A DNA stretch of 49,203 nt. Origin: an uncultured Cetobacterium sp. Lineage in GTDB: Bacteria > Fusobacteriota > Fusobacteriia > Fusobacteriales > Fusobacteriaceae. The stretch is taken from positions 1-49,203 of the forward strand of contig NZ_CAMTIK010000014.1 in the NCBI RefSeq assembly GCF_947072685.1, in the 5' to 3' direction. A program made the translations under genes and the position numbers. The notes under the pieces were generated by a model. It saw only the letters and a program-made list of their open reading frames with translations. It was not told the origin of the DNA and made no database searches. Below are positions 1 through 7,838 of the stretch, piece after piece. Numbering within the stretch: the first letter of the stretch is position 1; every line of letters begins with the position of its first letter.

Positions 1-44
1 GAAGAACAGTAGCTTCTGGAGTTGTAGCAGAAATTACTAAGTAA
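1..44 (+). CDS. tuf: Elongation factor Tu, C-terminal end (partial)
   Basis: Only the last 13 codons and the TAA stop lie in the window (frame beginning at base 3). They read RTVASGVVAEITK, which matches the conserved end of EF-Tu (GGRTVxxGVV then a short variable tail). EF-Tu delivers aminoacyl-tRNA to the ribosome. The gene starts upstream of the window. It is followed directly by a strong rho-independent terminator, as expected for the last gene of a translation-factor operon. The identification rests on a short stretch, so it is likely rather than certain. Confidence 0.7.
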   Translation, partial: RTVASGVVAEITK

Positions 45-63
45 TCTAACTTATTAAAAATAT

Positions 64-97
64 AAAGAGTTAAGTTTTAAACTTAACTCTTTTTTTA
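64..97 (+). terminator. Rho-independent terminator after tuf
   Basis: A perfect inverted repeat (AAAGAGTTAAGTTT and its complement, arms 64-77 and 79-92) runs straight into a T tract. It lies 20 bases after the tuf stop codon. The stem is long but AT-rich. Confidence 0.85.
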
Positions 98-100
98 TAT

Positions 101-129
101 TTTCTTCATTAATTAAAATGTGCTATAAT
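101..129 (+). promoter_or_regulatory. Extended -10 promoter for the YdjM-like gene
   Basis: TGCTATAAT at 121-129 is a perfect extended -10 element; the -35 region (TTTCTT, 101-106) is poor, as is common with TGn promoters. Its position shows that the ATG at 118 cannot be the true start of the following gene. Confidence 0.7.
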
Positions 130-153
130 ATAGAAAAAATGGAAGGACAATAC

Positions 154-762
154 ATGGTTATAGATTTTACAAAAGTTTTGGAGTTATTAGAATCAATTGG
201 ATTTATAGGAGCGATGTTGATTTGGATGTCCTTTTTAATAGGGATGAAGTTTCCTGATTGGGATTTTAAACTTAAGATAAAACATAGAAATATATTGACT
301 CATAGCCCGATTATATTGTGGGCAATGATTTATTTTTATAACACTCAAAAAGAAGTAGAGGTATTTAGATTTTCAATAATGGGATTTGCATTGGCTATTG
401 GGCTACATATGATTTTTGATTTTTTTCCAAAAGGATGGGCTCGAGGAGCGTTGATATATTTTCCTTATTGTAAACTGTGTTTAGGTGTTAAGGGGAGTAA
501 GGGATTTATTTTTTTTACAGGAATTTATTCAATATTTTTATCAATAAAATATTCAAAAAGTTACATCGAAATAATTTTTTTAAGTTTGATAGGAATCTAT
601 ACTATAACGAAAAATACAAAAAAAGAAGAGAAGTTTTTTAGACCTTTCTCTTTTTTTACAGTGGTAGTTCTACTTTTAAGTGCTGCAAAATATGATGAAA
701 TAAGTAACTCAATCATTTTTGTTGTACACTTAATTTCAGAAAAAATAAGAATCCTATTTTAG
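154..762 (+). CDS. YdjM-like inner-membrane putative metal-dependent hydrolase
   Basis: The 202-residue product is very hydrophobic with about five or six membrane segments. Near the N-terminus it has the motif HRNILTHSP, and later GLHMIFDFFPKGW. A paired HRxxTHS and HxxxD with a following P-GW is the pattern of the YdjM/DUF457 family (called LexA-regulated inner-membrane putative metal hydrolases in E. coli); the substrate is unknown. I chose ATG 154 because GGAAGG (141-146) precedes it at good spacing, whereas an in-frame ATG at 118 lies upstream of the -10 box and would not be transcribed. The gene stands alone between the tuf terminator and the transketolase promoter. Family assignment is from motifs only. 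Confidence 0.6.
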   Translation: MVIDFTKVLELLESIGFIGAMLIWMSFLIGMKFPDWDFKLKIKHRNILTHSPIILWAMIYFYNTQKEVEVFRFSIMGFALAIGLHMIFDFFPKGWARGALIYFPYCKLCLGVKGSKGFIFFTGIYSIFLSIKYSKSYIEIIFLSLIGIYTITKNTKKEEKFFRPFSFFTVVVLLLSAAKYDEISNSIIFVVHLISEKIRILF

Positions 763-796
763 GACAACAAAAATTGAATAAATCCCAACCCTTGTC

Positions 797-826
797 TTGA
801 CAAAAGAAGTCGATTTTTAATATAAT
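797..826 (+). promoter_or_regulatory. Sigma-70 promoter of the transketolase genes
   Basis: Consensus -35 TTGACA (797-802) and consensus -10 TATAAT (821-826) with an 18-base spacer. It lies 33 bases before the chosen start of the first transketolase gene. Both hexamers are perfect, so expression is probably high. Confidence 0.85.
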
Positions 827-858
827 TTAACTAAATAAAAGGATTGAGAGGAGAAAAA

Positions 859-1686
859 ATGAGAGACACAAAATTTTTAGTGGAACAAGCTGCTAAAATA
901 AGAAAAGACATTGTTCAAATGATATGTAAAGCAAAATCAGGGCATCCTGGAGGATCTTTATCTGCAGCTGATATAGTAACAGCACTATATTTCTCAGAGA
1001 TGAACATAGATCCTAAAAATCCAAAAATGGAAGGTAGAGATAGGTTTGTTTTATCTAAAGGTCATGCAGCACCAGTATTATATTCAGCACTAGCAGAAAA
1101 GGGATATTTCGACAGGGAACTTTTAGGTACACTAAGAGCGTATGGGTCGCCTTTACAAGGGCATCCAGATATGAAAAAAGTTCCAGGAATAGAAATATCA
1201 ACTGGGTCTTTAGGACAAGGGTTATCGGTAGCTAACGGAATGGCACTTTCAGCTAGAATATCTGGTGAAAACTATAGAACTTATGTTTTAATGGGAGATG
1301 GAGAGTTACAAGAAGGACAAGTGTGGGAAGCGGCAATGTCAGCAGCTCACTATAAATTAGATTCTGTTTGTGCTTTTATTGATTCAAACAATCTTCAAAT
1401 AGATGGGAATGTTGATAAAATAATGGGCGTTGAACCATTAGATAAGAAATGGGAAGCTTTTGGATGGAATGTAATCCAAATAGATGGACATAATTTTGAA
1501 GAGATATTAGATGCTTTAGATAAGGCAAGAGAAACTAAAGGACAACCAACAGTTATTATTGCTAATACAACAAAAGGTAAAGGGGTTTCATTCATGGAAA
1601 ATGTTTGTGGATTCCATGGAGTAGCACCGACAGTTGAAGAAACTGAAAGAGCAGTAAAAGAATTAGAAAAAGTATCAGAGATATAA
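859..1686 (+). CDS. tktN: Transketolase, N-terminal (TPP-binding) subunit
   Basis: Transketolase moves two-carbon ketol units between pentose-phosphate pathway sugars, using thiamine diphosphate and Mg2+. This 275-residue protein is the N-terminal half: GHPGGSLSAAD near residue 30 and the thiamine-diphosphate motif GDGELQEGQVWEA are visible, along with conserved GHAAP and STGSLGQG. The pyrimidine-binding and C-terminal domains are in the next gene. Split transketolases of this size are usual in many anaerobes and are not truncations. ATG 859 is preferred to the TTG at 844 because the ribosome binding site GAGAGGAG (846-853) lies between them. Its neighbour starts 17 bases after its stop, so the two subunits are surely cotranslated from one mRNA. 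Confidence 0.95.
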   Translation: MRDTKFLVEQAAKIRKDIVQMICKAKSGHPGGSLSAADIVTALYFSEMNIDPKNPKMEGRDRFVLSKGHAAPVLYSALAEKGYFDRELLGTLRAYGSPLQGHPDMKKVPGIEISTGSLGQGLSVANGMALSARISGENYRTYVLMGDGELQEGQVWEAAMSAAHYKLDSVCAFIDSNNLQIDGNVDKIMGVEPLDKKWEAFGWNVIQIDGHNFEEILDALDKARETKGQPTVIIANTTKGKGVSFMENVCGFHGVAPTVEETERAVKELEKVSEI

Positions 1687-1703
1687 TAATTTTGGAGGAT
1701 GAA

Positions 1704-2630
1704 ATGGTGAAGAAATCTACAAGACAGGCTTACGGAGAAGCATTAGTAGAGCTTGGAAAACAGAATAAAAATATAGTAGTTTTAGATGCAGATTTAACAA
1801 AATCAACAAAAACAAACTTATTTCAAGAGGCTTTTCCAGAAAGACATATAAATGTAGGAATAGCTGAAGCGGATTTAGTAGGAACAGCTGCAGGACTTGC
1901 AACTTGTGGGAAAATACCGTTCGCATCAACATTTGCTATGTTTGCTGCTGGAAGAGCGTTTGAACAAATAAGAAATACAGTGGCTTATCCAAAGCTAAAT
2001 GTAAAAATAGCCCCAACTCATGCTGGAATATCTGTAGGAGAGGACGGGGGATCACATCAATCGGTTGAGGATATCGCTTTAATGAGAAGCATTCCAGGAA
2101 TGGTTGTATTGTCACCAGCAGATGCGACTGAAACTAAAAAGATGATATTTGCAGCTGCAGAATATAATGGACCTGTTTATATAAGAATGGGAAGATTGGA
2201 TGTTCCAGTACTATTTGATGAGAGCTATGATTTTCAAATAGGAATAGCAAATACAATAAAAGAGGGAACAGATGTGACGATTGTTGCAACAGGTCTTATG
2301 ACTGCAAAAGCTTTAGAGGCTGCTGAAAAATTAAAAGAGGATGGAATTTCAGTTAGAGTAATTAATGCTGGAACAATAAAACCTTTAGATGGAGAAACAA
2401 TTTTAAAAGCTGCTCAAGAAACTAAATTTATAGTGACAGCAGAGGAGCATTCTGTAATCGGAGGACTTGGATCAGCGGTATCTGAATTCTTATCTGAGAC
2501 ACATCCAACACTTATAAAAAAAGTAGGAATTTATGATGTTTTTGGACAGAGTGGAAAAGCTGAAGAGCTTTTAGAAAAATATGAATTGACGTCAACAAAG
2601 CTAGTATCAGTTGTAAAAGAAAATATATAG
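1704..2630 (+). CDS. tktC: Transketolase, C-terminal subunit
   Basis: This 308-residue protein carries the transketolase pyrimidine-binding domain (about residues 5-170: GIAEADLVGTAAGLA, APTHAGISVGEDGGSHQ) and the C-terminal domain (about 185-308: IVTAEEHSVIGGLGSAV). It pairs with the preceding N-terminal subunit to form the active enzyme at the subunit interface. GGAGG at 1694-1698 sits 5 bases before ATG 1704; the in-frame TTG at 1692 overlaps that ribosome binding site and is rejected. A terminator follows immediately, so the two genes form a complete bicistronic unit supplying pentose and erythrose phosphates. Confidence 0.95.
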   Translation: MVKKSTRQAYGEALVELGKQNKNIVVLDADLTKSTKTNLFQEAFPERHINVGIAEADLVGTAAGLATCGKIPFASTFAMFAAGRAFEQIRNTVAYPKLNVKIAPTHAGISVGEDGGSHQSVEDIALMRSIPGMVVLSPADATETKKMIFAAAEYNGPVYIRMGRLDVPVLFDESYDFQIGIANTIKEGTDVTIVATGLMTAKALEAAEKLKEDGISVRVINAGTIKPLDGETILKAAQETKFIVTAEEHSVIGGLGSAVSEFLSETHPTLIKKVGIYDVFGQSGKAEELLEKYELTSTKLVSVVKENI

Positions 2631-2636
2631 AAATAA

Positions 2637-2673
2637 AAATATAGAGGCGAGTTGAAATGCGCCTCTATATTTT
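2637..2673 (+). terminator. Rho-independent terminator after transketolase genes
   Basis: Arms AAATATAGAGGCG (2637-2649) and its perfect complement (2660-2672) enclose a 10-base loop and are followed by a short T run. The next gene starts only 16 bases further on and I see no convincing promoter between them, so partial read-through into ftsX is possible. Confidence 0.85.
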
Positions 2674-2688
2674 AATTAGGGAGAGCGT

Positions 2689-3486
2689 ATGGAAACAAAA
2701 AAAATAAAGAGAACATTTATAACGTTAGTACTTAGTTTCATGATTTTTAGTTTATTTGTTTCACTGGCATCAAATAGCTATTTTATAGGAAAGATATTGA
2801 AAAATAATTATTTTTTTACAATAGAACTACAAAACGAAAGCACAAGGGAGAGTATAAAAGAGTTTGAAAAATTCCTTATAGAGAATGAAAATGTAAAAGG
2901 AGTTAGATTTTTAGATAGGGATGAAGCTTTTAGAAATCTTCAAAAGGAATTAGAAATTGTAATTCCAAAAAGTGAAAATCCACTTCCAAATTCAGTTATA
3001 GTTTATTTCAAAGATGAGAATAAACTGCATGCAATTCAAGAGTTACTTGATGTAAATCCAATGGTTAGAGAAATATATATAGACAGTAATTTTTTACAAA
3101 GCACCCAAAGAAAGATAAGTGCTGTAAATATATCGCTGTTTCTCTTTTTATTTTTTGCACTGTCAATGTATTTTCAAATATCAACTATATTGAGAGGGAT
3201 CGTTGTGAAAGATTATATGATTTTAAGTATAAAAAACCCTCAAAACAATAGAAATTTTGAAATTGCTAGAAATAGAAATTTAATTTCGTTTATAGGAGCT
3301 GCTGTAATTGGTGGACTTATATTTTTTAATCTATATGTTATTTTTAGAGGCAAATTTCAAGAGATACTTTCAAATTTGGTTTTTCAAAGTTTTAATCAAC
3401 TAGTTTTAATAGATGTTGTAGCCATAGCATTTGTAGTAATTTTTTCATGGAAATCTTCTGGCAAATTGAAAAAAGAAGAGGTTTAG
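2689..3486 (+). CDS. ftsX: FtsX-like cell-division membrane protein
   Basis: The 265-residue protein has the FtsX layout: one membrane segment near residues 12-32, an extracytoplasmic domain of about 110 residues, then three membrane segments (about 148-168, 203-223, 235-255). FtsX works with the ATPase FtsE to relay cell-cycle ATP hydrolysis across the membrane to a periplasmic activator of peptidoglycan amidases. The next gene, three bases downstream, encodes exactly such an activator (EnvC type), which strongly supports the call. The usual partner ftsE is not adjacent and is not found elsewhere in the window. GGGAG at 2679-2683 precedes ATG 2689. Confidence 0.8.
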   Translation: METKKIKRTFITLVLSFMIFSLFVSLASNSYFIGKILKNNYFFTIELQNESTRESIKEFEKFLIENENVKGVRFLDRDEAFRNLQKELEIVIPKSENPLPNSVIVYFKDENKLHAIQELLDVNPMVREIYIDSNFLQSTQRKISAVNISLFLFLFFALSMYFQISTILRGIVVKDYMILSIKNPQNNRNFEIARNRNLISFIGAAVIGGLIFFNLYVIFRGKFQEILSNLVFQSFNQLVLIDVVAIAFVVIFSWKSSGKLKKEEV

Positions 3487-3489
3487 CTT

Positions 3490-4578
3490 ATGAGAGGATT
3501 ATGGATATTTTTTCTGTTATCAGGACTAGTTTTTGGAGATAGTGTAGATAATTTGAAAAATAGAATGAAAAAAATAGAGAGTGAAATTAAACAAAAAAAT
3601 AGTAGAATAGATTATATCAATTCAGAAAAAATAAGTATAGAAAAGCAAGTTGAAAATATAAATAAAGAGATAAGAGATATTGAAAAAGATGCAGTTAGAA
3701 TAAGAGATGAGATAAGTGTTGTAAATAAAAATATTAATTATGGGGAATTAAATTTAGGAGTAAGCAACAAGGCGTTGGAAAGAAAAAAATCAGAATATAA
3801 AGCTAAAATGATTGAAGTTAATAGAATTTCAAATTTATCGAATGAAACTAGAGAGAAAAGCATTGCAAAACGTAGTTTTTCAAGATTACTATATGGGGAT
3901 TTAGAAAGTATGGAACATATAAAAAATGTTCAGTCTTCTATAGAGCATGTAAAAAAGAATATTGAAAAAAATAGAGCGAAACTTACAGATTTAAAAAGAA
4001 AATTAGACTCAAATAGAAGGTCTGTAGAAAATAAAAAAATTGAAAAAAATAGATTGATATCTAAATTAAATAAAGAGAAGACAACTCATGTTAAAACAAT
4101 AAGTAAATTACAAATACAAAAGAAAAATTTAGAAAAAGAGATAGAAAAAATAATAAAAGCAAGAAGTGTCACAAATAAAAATATAAAACTTAATACAGCT
4201 GTTATAAATTTAGGAAAATTTTTTAAACCAGTTTCTGGAAAAACTGTGGTAAAATTTAAAGAGAAAAAAAATGGTGAAGTTGTAAGTAATGGAATAGAGA
4301 TAGAAGCAAAAATGGGTGCAAAAGTAAAGGCAGCTATGAGTGGTAAAGTTATTTATGCAGATAAATTCCAAGGACTAAATAGTGTTGTTATGATTGATTA
4401 TGGTTACAATACAATAGGAGTTTATGGAAATCTTATAGCGGTTGGAGTTAGGTTAAATCAAAAGATAAATAAGGGACAAGATATAGGAGTTTTAGGATTA
4501 ACAACAGAGGGAGAAGCGAATCTTTATTATGAGGTTAGATTTAATTTAAAACCTATAAATCCTGAAAATCTATTTTAG
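3490..4578 (+). CDS. envC: EnvC-type murein hydrolase activator
   Basis: The 362-residue protein has a short signal peptide (about 1-16, ending VFG), a long lysine/glutamate-rich coiled coil (about 18-235) and a C-terminal LytM/M23-fold domain (about 246-362). In active M23 peptidases the domain carries HxxxD and HxH zinc ligands; here the equivalents read NGIEIEA and NLYYEVR, so zinc ligands are missing, as in E. coli EnvC. Such degenerate domains activate periplasmic amidases rather than cut peptidoglycan. The coiled coil is the part that binds the FtsX periplasmic domain, and ftsX is the immediately upstream gene. A direct hydrolase role is unlikely. Confidence 0.85.
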   Translation: MRGLWIFFLLSGLVFGDSVDNLKNRMKKIESEIKQKNSRIDYINSEKISIEKQVENINKEIRDIEKDAVRIRDEISVVNKNINYGELNLGVSNKALERKKSEYKAKMIEVNRISNLSNETREKSIAKRSFSRLLYGDLESMEHIKNVQSSIEHVKKNIEKNRAKLTDLKRKLDSNRRSVENKKIEKNRLISKLNKEKTTHVKTISKLQIQKKNLEKEIEKIIKARSVTNKNIKLNTAVINLGKFFKPVSGKTVVKFKEKKNGEVVSNGIEIEAKMGAKVKAAMSGKVIYADKFQGLNSVVMIDYGYNTIGVYGNLIAVGVRLNQKINKGQDIGVLGLTTEGEANLYYEVRFNLKPINPENLF

Positions 4579-4589
4579 TGGAGGAAATT

Positions 4590-5387
4590 ATGATAGGAAC
4601 TATAATTTATAATGAAGATAAAAACTTAGCTGTAAAATTGAACGAAGAGTACTTAAAGTTTTTTTCAGAGAAAAAAATAGAAATAGTTCCTAATGTTGAG
4701 ATTGAAAAAGCTGATTTTGTGGTGGTAATAGGCGGTGATGGAACTCTTTTAAGAGCATCAAAAAAAATAATTAAAAAAAAAGAAATAGATGTATTTGCAG
4801 TAAATGCAGGCGCATTAGGATTTTTAACTGAGATCCAAATGGAGGAATTCAAACCAACTTTTGAAAATTATTTACTTGGAAAACGAAAAATAGAGGAAAG
4901 AGACTTGTTGGAAATATCTTTCAATGAAGAAAAAATTGATGTTTTAAACGAAATAGTAATTTCGAAGGAAAAAGCGAGCTCTAAAATTTTAAATATCTGT
5001 GTGAATACAGAAAAATCAATAATATGTAGTTATAAAGCAGATGGTTTGATAGTTGCAACACCGACAGGCTCAACAGCGTATTCTTTATCAGCTGGGGGTC
5101 CAATAGTTATGCCGGGGATAAAAGCGATTGTTCTTACACCGTTAGCCCCACATAATTTAACCACAAGACCAATTATATTGAGCGGAGATGAAAAGTTAAT
5201 TCTATCATTAAATGAGAATCAAAAAGGTTGTTTAATAATAGATGGAGAGATTGAAAAAGAGATTTCAAGTGAAGATAAAATCTCTATAAAGTATTCTAAA
5301 AAAAAAATAAGACTTGTACTACCAGAGGGTAGAGATTATTATGGAATTTTAAGAGATAAATTGAAATGGGGAGATAATCTATGTTAA
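4590..5387 (+). CDS. nadK: NAD kinase
   Basis: NAD kinase phosphorylates NAD to NADP in the cytoplasm. The 265-residue product has the invariant GGDGT motif (about residues 48-52, in VVVIGGDGTLLRA), the NE pair in LNEIVI and the glycine-rich PTGSTAYSLSAGGPI substrate-binding motif, all in family order. Its length matches bacterial NadK. ATG 4590 follows GGAGG (4580-4585 region) at good spacing; an in-frame GTG at 4578 overlaps the envC stop and is less likely. Its 3-prime end overlaps the start of recN by seven bases, so the two are translationally coupled. Confidence 0.95.
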   Translation: MIGTIIYNEDKNLAVKLNEEYLKFFSEKKIEIVPNVEIEKADFVVVIGGDGTLLRASKKIIKKKEIDVFAVNAGALGFLTEIQMEEFKPTFENYLLGKRKIEERDLLEISFNEEKIDVLNEIVISKEKASSKILNICVNTEKSIICSYKADGLIVATPTGSTAYSLSAGGPIVMPGIKAIVLTPLAPHNLTTRPIILSGDEKLILSLNENQKGCLIIDGEIEKEISSEDKISIKYSKKKIRLVLPEGRDYYGILRDKLKWGDNLC

Positions 5388-7042
5388 AAGAATTAAAAAT
5401 AGAGAATTTAGCTATAATTCAAAAAGTAGATTTAGAATTTAAAAATGGGTTGATAGTTTTAACAGGAGAAACAGGAGCAGGGAAATCAATAATCTTGAGT
5501 GGAATAAACCTATTGATTGGTGAAAAGGCAAGTGCAGATATGGTTAGAGACGGAGAGGACTTCTTATTAGCTCAAGGAGTTTTTGCAGTTAATGACGAAC
5601 AGGAAGCAGAGCTTAGAGAGCTGGGAATAGATGCTGAAGATAAAGAAGTTATAGTGAGAAGACACATTGATAAAAATGGAAAAGGAAAGGCATTTGTCAA
5701 TAATATTAGAGTTCCGATGTCTAGTTTAAAAGAGATAATGGGAACTCTTGTTGATATAGTGGGCCAACATTCTCACCAAATGCTATTAAATAAAAACAAT
5801 CACTTAAGACTTTTAGATAGATTTTTAGGTGAAAAAGGGACTGGGTTAAAAAAGGTATTAGAAAACATATACAATGAATATTCAAGTTTAGATAGAAGAA
5901 TAAAAGATGTAGAAAAAAACAAAAGAGAAACATTGGAGAAAAAAGAGTTCTATGAGTTTCAGCTTCAAGAGATTGATAAAGTTGATTTAAAAATTGGAGA
6001 GGATGAACGATTGGAAGAGGAGTATAAAAAACTTTTTCATGCAGGAAAAATAAAAGAAAAACTTTCATTGACGGAAGAACTGTTAAAAGATGGAGAGATA
6101 AATGCTTTGAATATACTGTATAACAGTAGAAAAAATTTAGAAATAGTTTCTCAATATGGAAAAGAATTTCAAGAAAACTTGGAAAGGCTTGAAAAAGTAT
6201 ACTATGATTTGCAAGATTGTGTTGATTCAATAAGAGATTTAAATGAAGATATAGAAGCCGATGAAACGAGATTAGAAAGAGTGATCTCGAGATTGGATGC
6301 TATAAATCGTCTAAAAACAAAATATGGAGATGAGTTATCAGAGGTCTTGAACTATAGAAACACAATAGAAGAAAAACTTCAGTTGTTGGATGAAAATAGT
6401 TTTCAAGTAAAGAAACTAGAAAAAGAAAGAGCCGAAGCTAGAAAAAAATATTATGAAATAGCAAAAGGTTTAACTGAAATTAGAAAAGAAAAGGCTAAAA
6501 TAATAGAGAGTAATCTTCAAGAAGAGTTAAGAGGTCTTAGTATGGGGGATGCACAATTTAAAATAGATTTTATAGATAGCCATGTAATGAGTGGGAACGG
6601 CCTAGATCAAGTAGAGTTTATGATTTCTACAAATCTTGGACAAAGTTTAAAACCACTTTGGAAAGTAGCTTCTGGTGGAGAGGTGAGTCGAATAATGTTG
6701 GCGATTAAAGTAATATTTTCAAAAGTAGATAATATTCCGATACTTATATTTGATGAGATAGATACTGGAGTAGGCGGTGAAACCGTTAGAAAAATAGCAA
6801 ATAAATTAAAAGAGATAGGTGGGACAACACAAGTTATGAGTATAACTCATTCACCAGCAATAGCGGCTAAAGCATCCCAGCAATTTTATATTGAAAAAAA
6901 ATTAAAAGAAAAGAAGACAATAACACAAGTTAAAGAGTTAAATTATGAGGAAAGAGTTCAAGAGATTGCTAGAATGTTAGCTGGAAAAAATATATCTGAA
7001 GCGGTAATCAAACATGCAGAAGAACTTTTAGGTGAGGTTTAA
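5381..7042 (+). CDS. recN: DNA repair protein RecN
   Basis: RecN is an SMC-like ATPase recruited to DNA double-strand breaks, helping RecA-dependent repair. The 553-residue protein has the N-terminal Walker A motif GETGAGKS (29-36), a long central coiled-coil region, and the C-terminal ABC signature (ASGGEVSRI) and Walker B (ILIFDEIDTGVGG) with a conserved switch histidine in SITHSPAIAA. Length and architecture match the family. It overlaps nadK and is followed after one base by a recombinase-like gene, in the order recN, xerD-like, era. I see no LexA-type operator in front of it. Confidence 0.95.
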   Translation: MLKELKIENLAIIQKVDLEFKNGLIVLTGETGAGKSIILSGINLLIGEKASADMVRDGEDFLLAQGVFAVNDEQEAELRELGIDAEDKEVIVRRHIDKNGKGKAFVNNIRVPMSSLKEIMGTLVDIVGQHSHQMLLNKNNHLRLLDRFLGEKGTGLKKVLENIYNEYSSLDRRIKDVEKNKRETLEKKEFYEFQLQEIDKVDLKIGEDERLEEEYKKLFHAGKIKEKLSLTEELLKDGEINALNILYNSRKNLEIVSQYGKEFQENLERLEKVYYDLQDCVDSIRDLNEDIEADETRLERVISRLDAINRLKTKYGDELSEVLNYRNTIEEKLQLLDENSFQVKKLEKERAEARKKYYEIAKGLTEIRKEKAKIIESNLQEELRGLSMGDAQFKIDFIDSHVMSGNGLDQVEFMISTNLGQSLKPLWKVASGGEVSRIMLAIKVIFSKVDNIPILIFDEIDTGVGGETVRKIANKLKEIGGTTQVMSITHSPAIAAKASQQFYIEKKLKEKKTITQVKELNYEERVQEIARMLAGKNISEAVIKHAEELLGEV

Positions 7043-7043
7043 T

Positions 7044-7835
7044 ATGGATCTGTTAAAAGAGTTTTTAGAATATAAACTTAAATCGAGCGATATAAAAAAA
7101 GAAACTTTAGAGATGTATCAAGGAGATATAAAAGATTTTCAAAATTTTATACAAAAAAATTTATTAGAAGTGTCTCAAGAAGAGATACTTCATTATGTGG
7201 AATTTTTAAAATCAAGATACCAACCAAATTCTGTTTCAAGAAAAATAAGTACATTAAAAGGATTATATCGCTATCTTTTGAAAAAGAGAATTATAGATTT
7301 TATACCTACGGATGGGATTGTTGTTGAAAAATTTACAGAAAGACAATTGGAGATTTTAGAGGTGTGGGAAATAAATAATATTCTAACAGTGTGTGAAAAA
7401 AATCCCAAAGGAGAGAGAGATAAACTTTTAATTAAATTACTTATGGAAACAAATTTCTCTATAAACGATGTACTGAAAATGAGGTTATTAGATCTTGAAC
7501 TTAGCTCATATGACTATGTATTGAGTGACGATGGAAATGGAAGGATATACATATCTGAAGATCTGAAGGTAGAATTAAAAAACTTTATTGAAAATGATAG
7601 AATAAAAATATTGGAAAATAGTAGTGACTTGCTTTTTTATGGACTATCACGACAGGCTTTTAGAGCTAGATTCATTGGATTGGGAGTAAAAGCTGGGATT
7701 GAAAGGTCTATTTCTCCAAATATGTTGAGAAATACTTTGAAAAGTGTGGTAAAATTAGAGAATGAAAAAGATGGAGTAAACTCTGTTATAGGTATAAAAG
7801 AGAAATATTTCCAAATAGGAATAGGAGATGATTAA
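7044..7835 (+). CDS. Degenerate tyrosine-recombinase-like protein (likely not a recombinase)
   Basis: The 263-residue protein has the layout of XerC/XerD: an N-terminal SAM-like DNA-binding domain (about 1-85: TLEMYQGDIKDF, NSVSRKISTLKGLYRYL) and a C-terminal catalytic-fold domain (about 100-263). Key residues are lost. The first catalytic Arg (TGLRxSEL in XerD) is replaced in TNFSINDVL; the HxLRH box reads PNMLRNTLK, keeping only the arginine; and the LGH box near the end reads VIGIKEK. A tyrosine (KYFQIG) is near the expected nucleophile position. The reading frame is intact and packed between recN and era, so it seems maintained. I infer a DNA-binding role without strand transfer. ATG 7044 has GGTGAGG ahead of it. 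Confidence 0.65.
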   Translation: MDLLKEFLEYKLKSSDIKKETLEMYQGDIKDFQNFIQKNLLEVSQEEILHYVEFLKSRYQPNSVSRKISTLKGLYRYLLKKRIIDFIPTDGIVVEKFTERQLEILEVWEINNILTVCEKNPKGERDKLLIKLLMETNFSINDVLKMRLLDLELSSYDYVLSDDGNGRIYISEDLKVELKNFIENDRIKILENSSDLLFYGLSRQAFRARFIGLGVKAGIERSISPNMLRNTLKSVVKLENEKDGVNSVIGIKEKYFQIGIGDD

Positions 7836-7838
7836 TAG

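Noticed and set aside
118-153. ATG at 118 as start of the YdjM-like gene
   Set aside because: The extended -10 box TGCTATAAT (121-129) lies downstream of it, so it would be outside the transcript.
4218-4578. Active M23 endopeptidase domain in the EnvC-like protein
   Set aside because: The HxxxD and HxH zinc ligands are absent (NGIEIEA and NLYYEVR at the equivalent places).
5721-6230. 169-codon open frame on the minus strand inside recN
   Set aside because: It lies wholly opposite a well-supported gene, is rich in Leu/Phe as expected of the antisense of AT-rich coding DNA, and has no ribosome binding site.
7044-7835. Integrase marking a mobile element or prophage
   Set aside because: No attachment-site repeats, no phage genes, catalytic residues missing, and the gene is embedded in a core operon.
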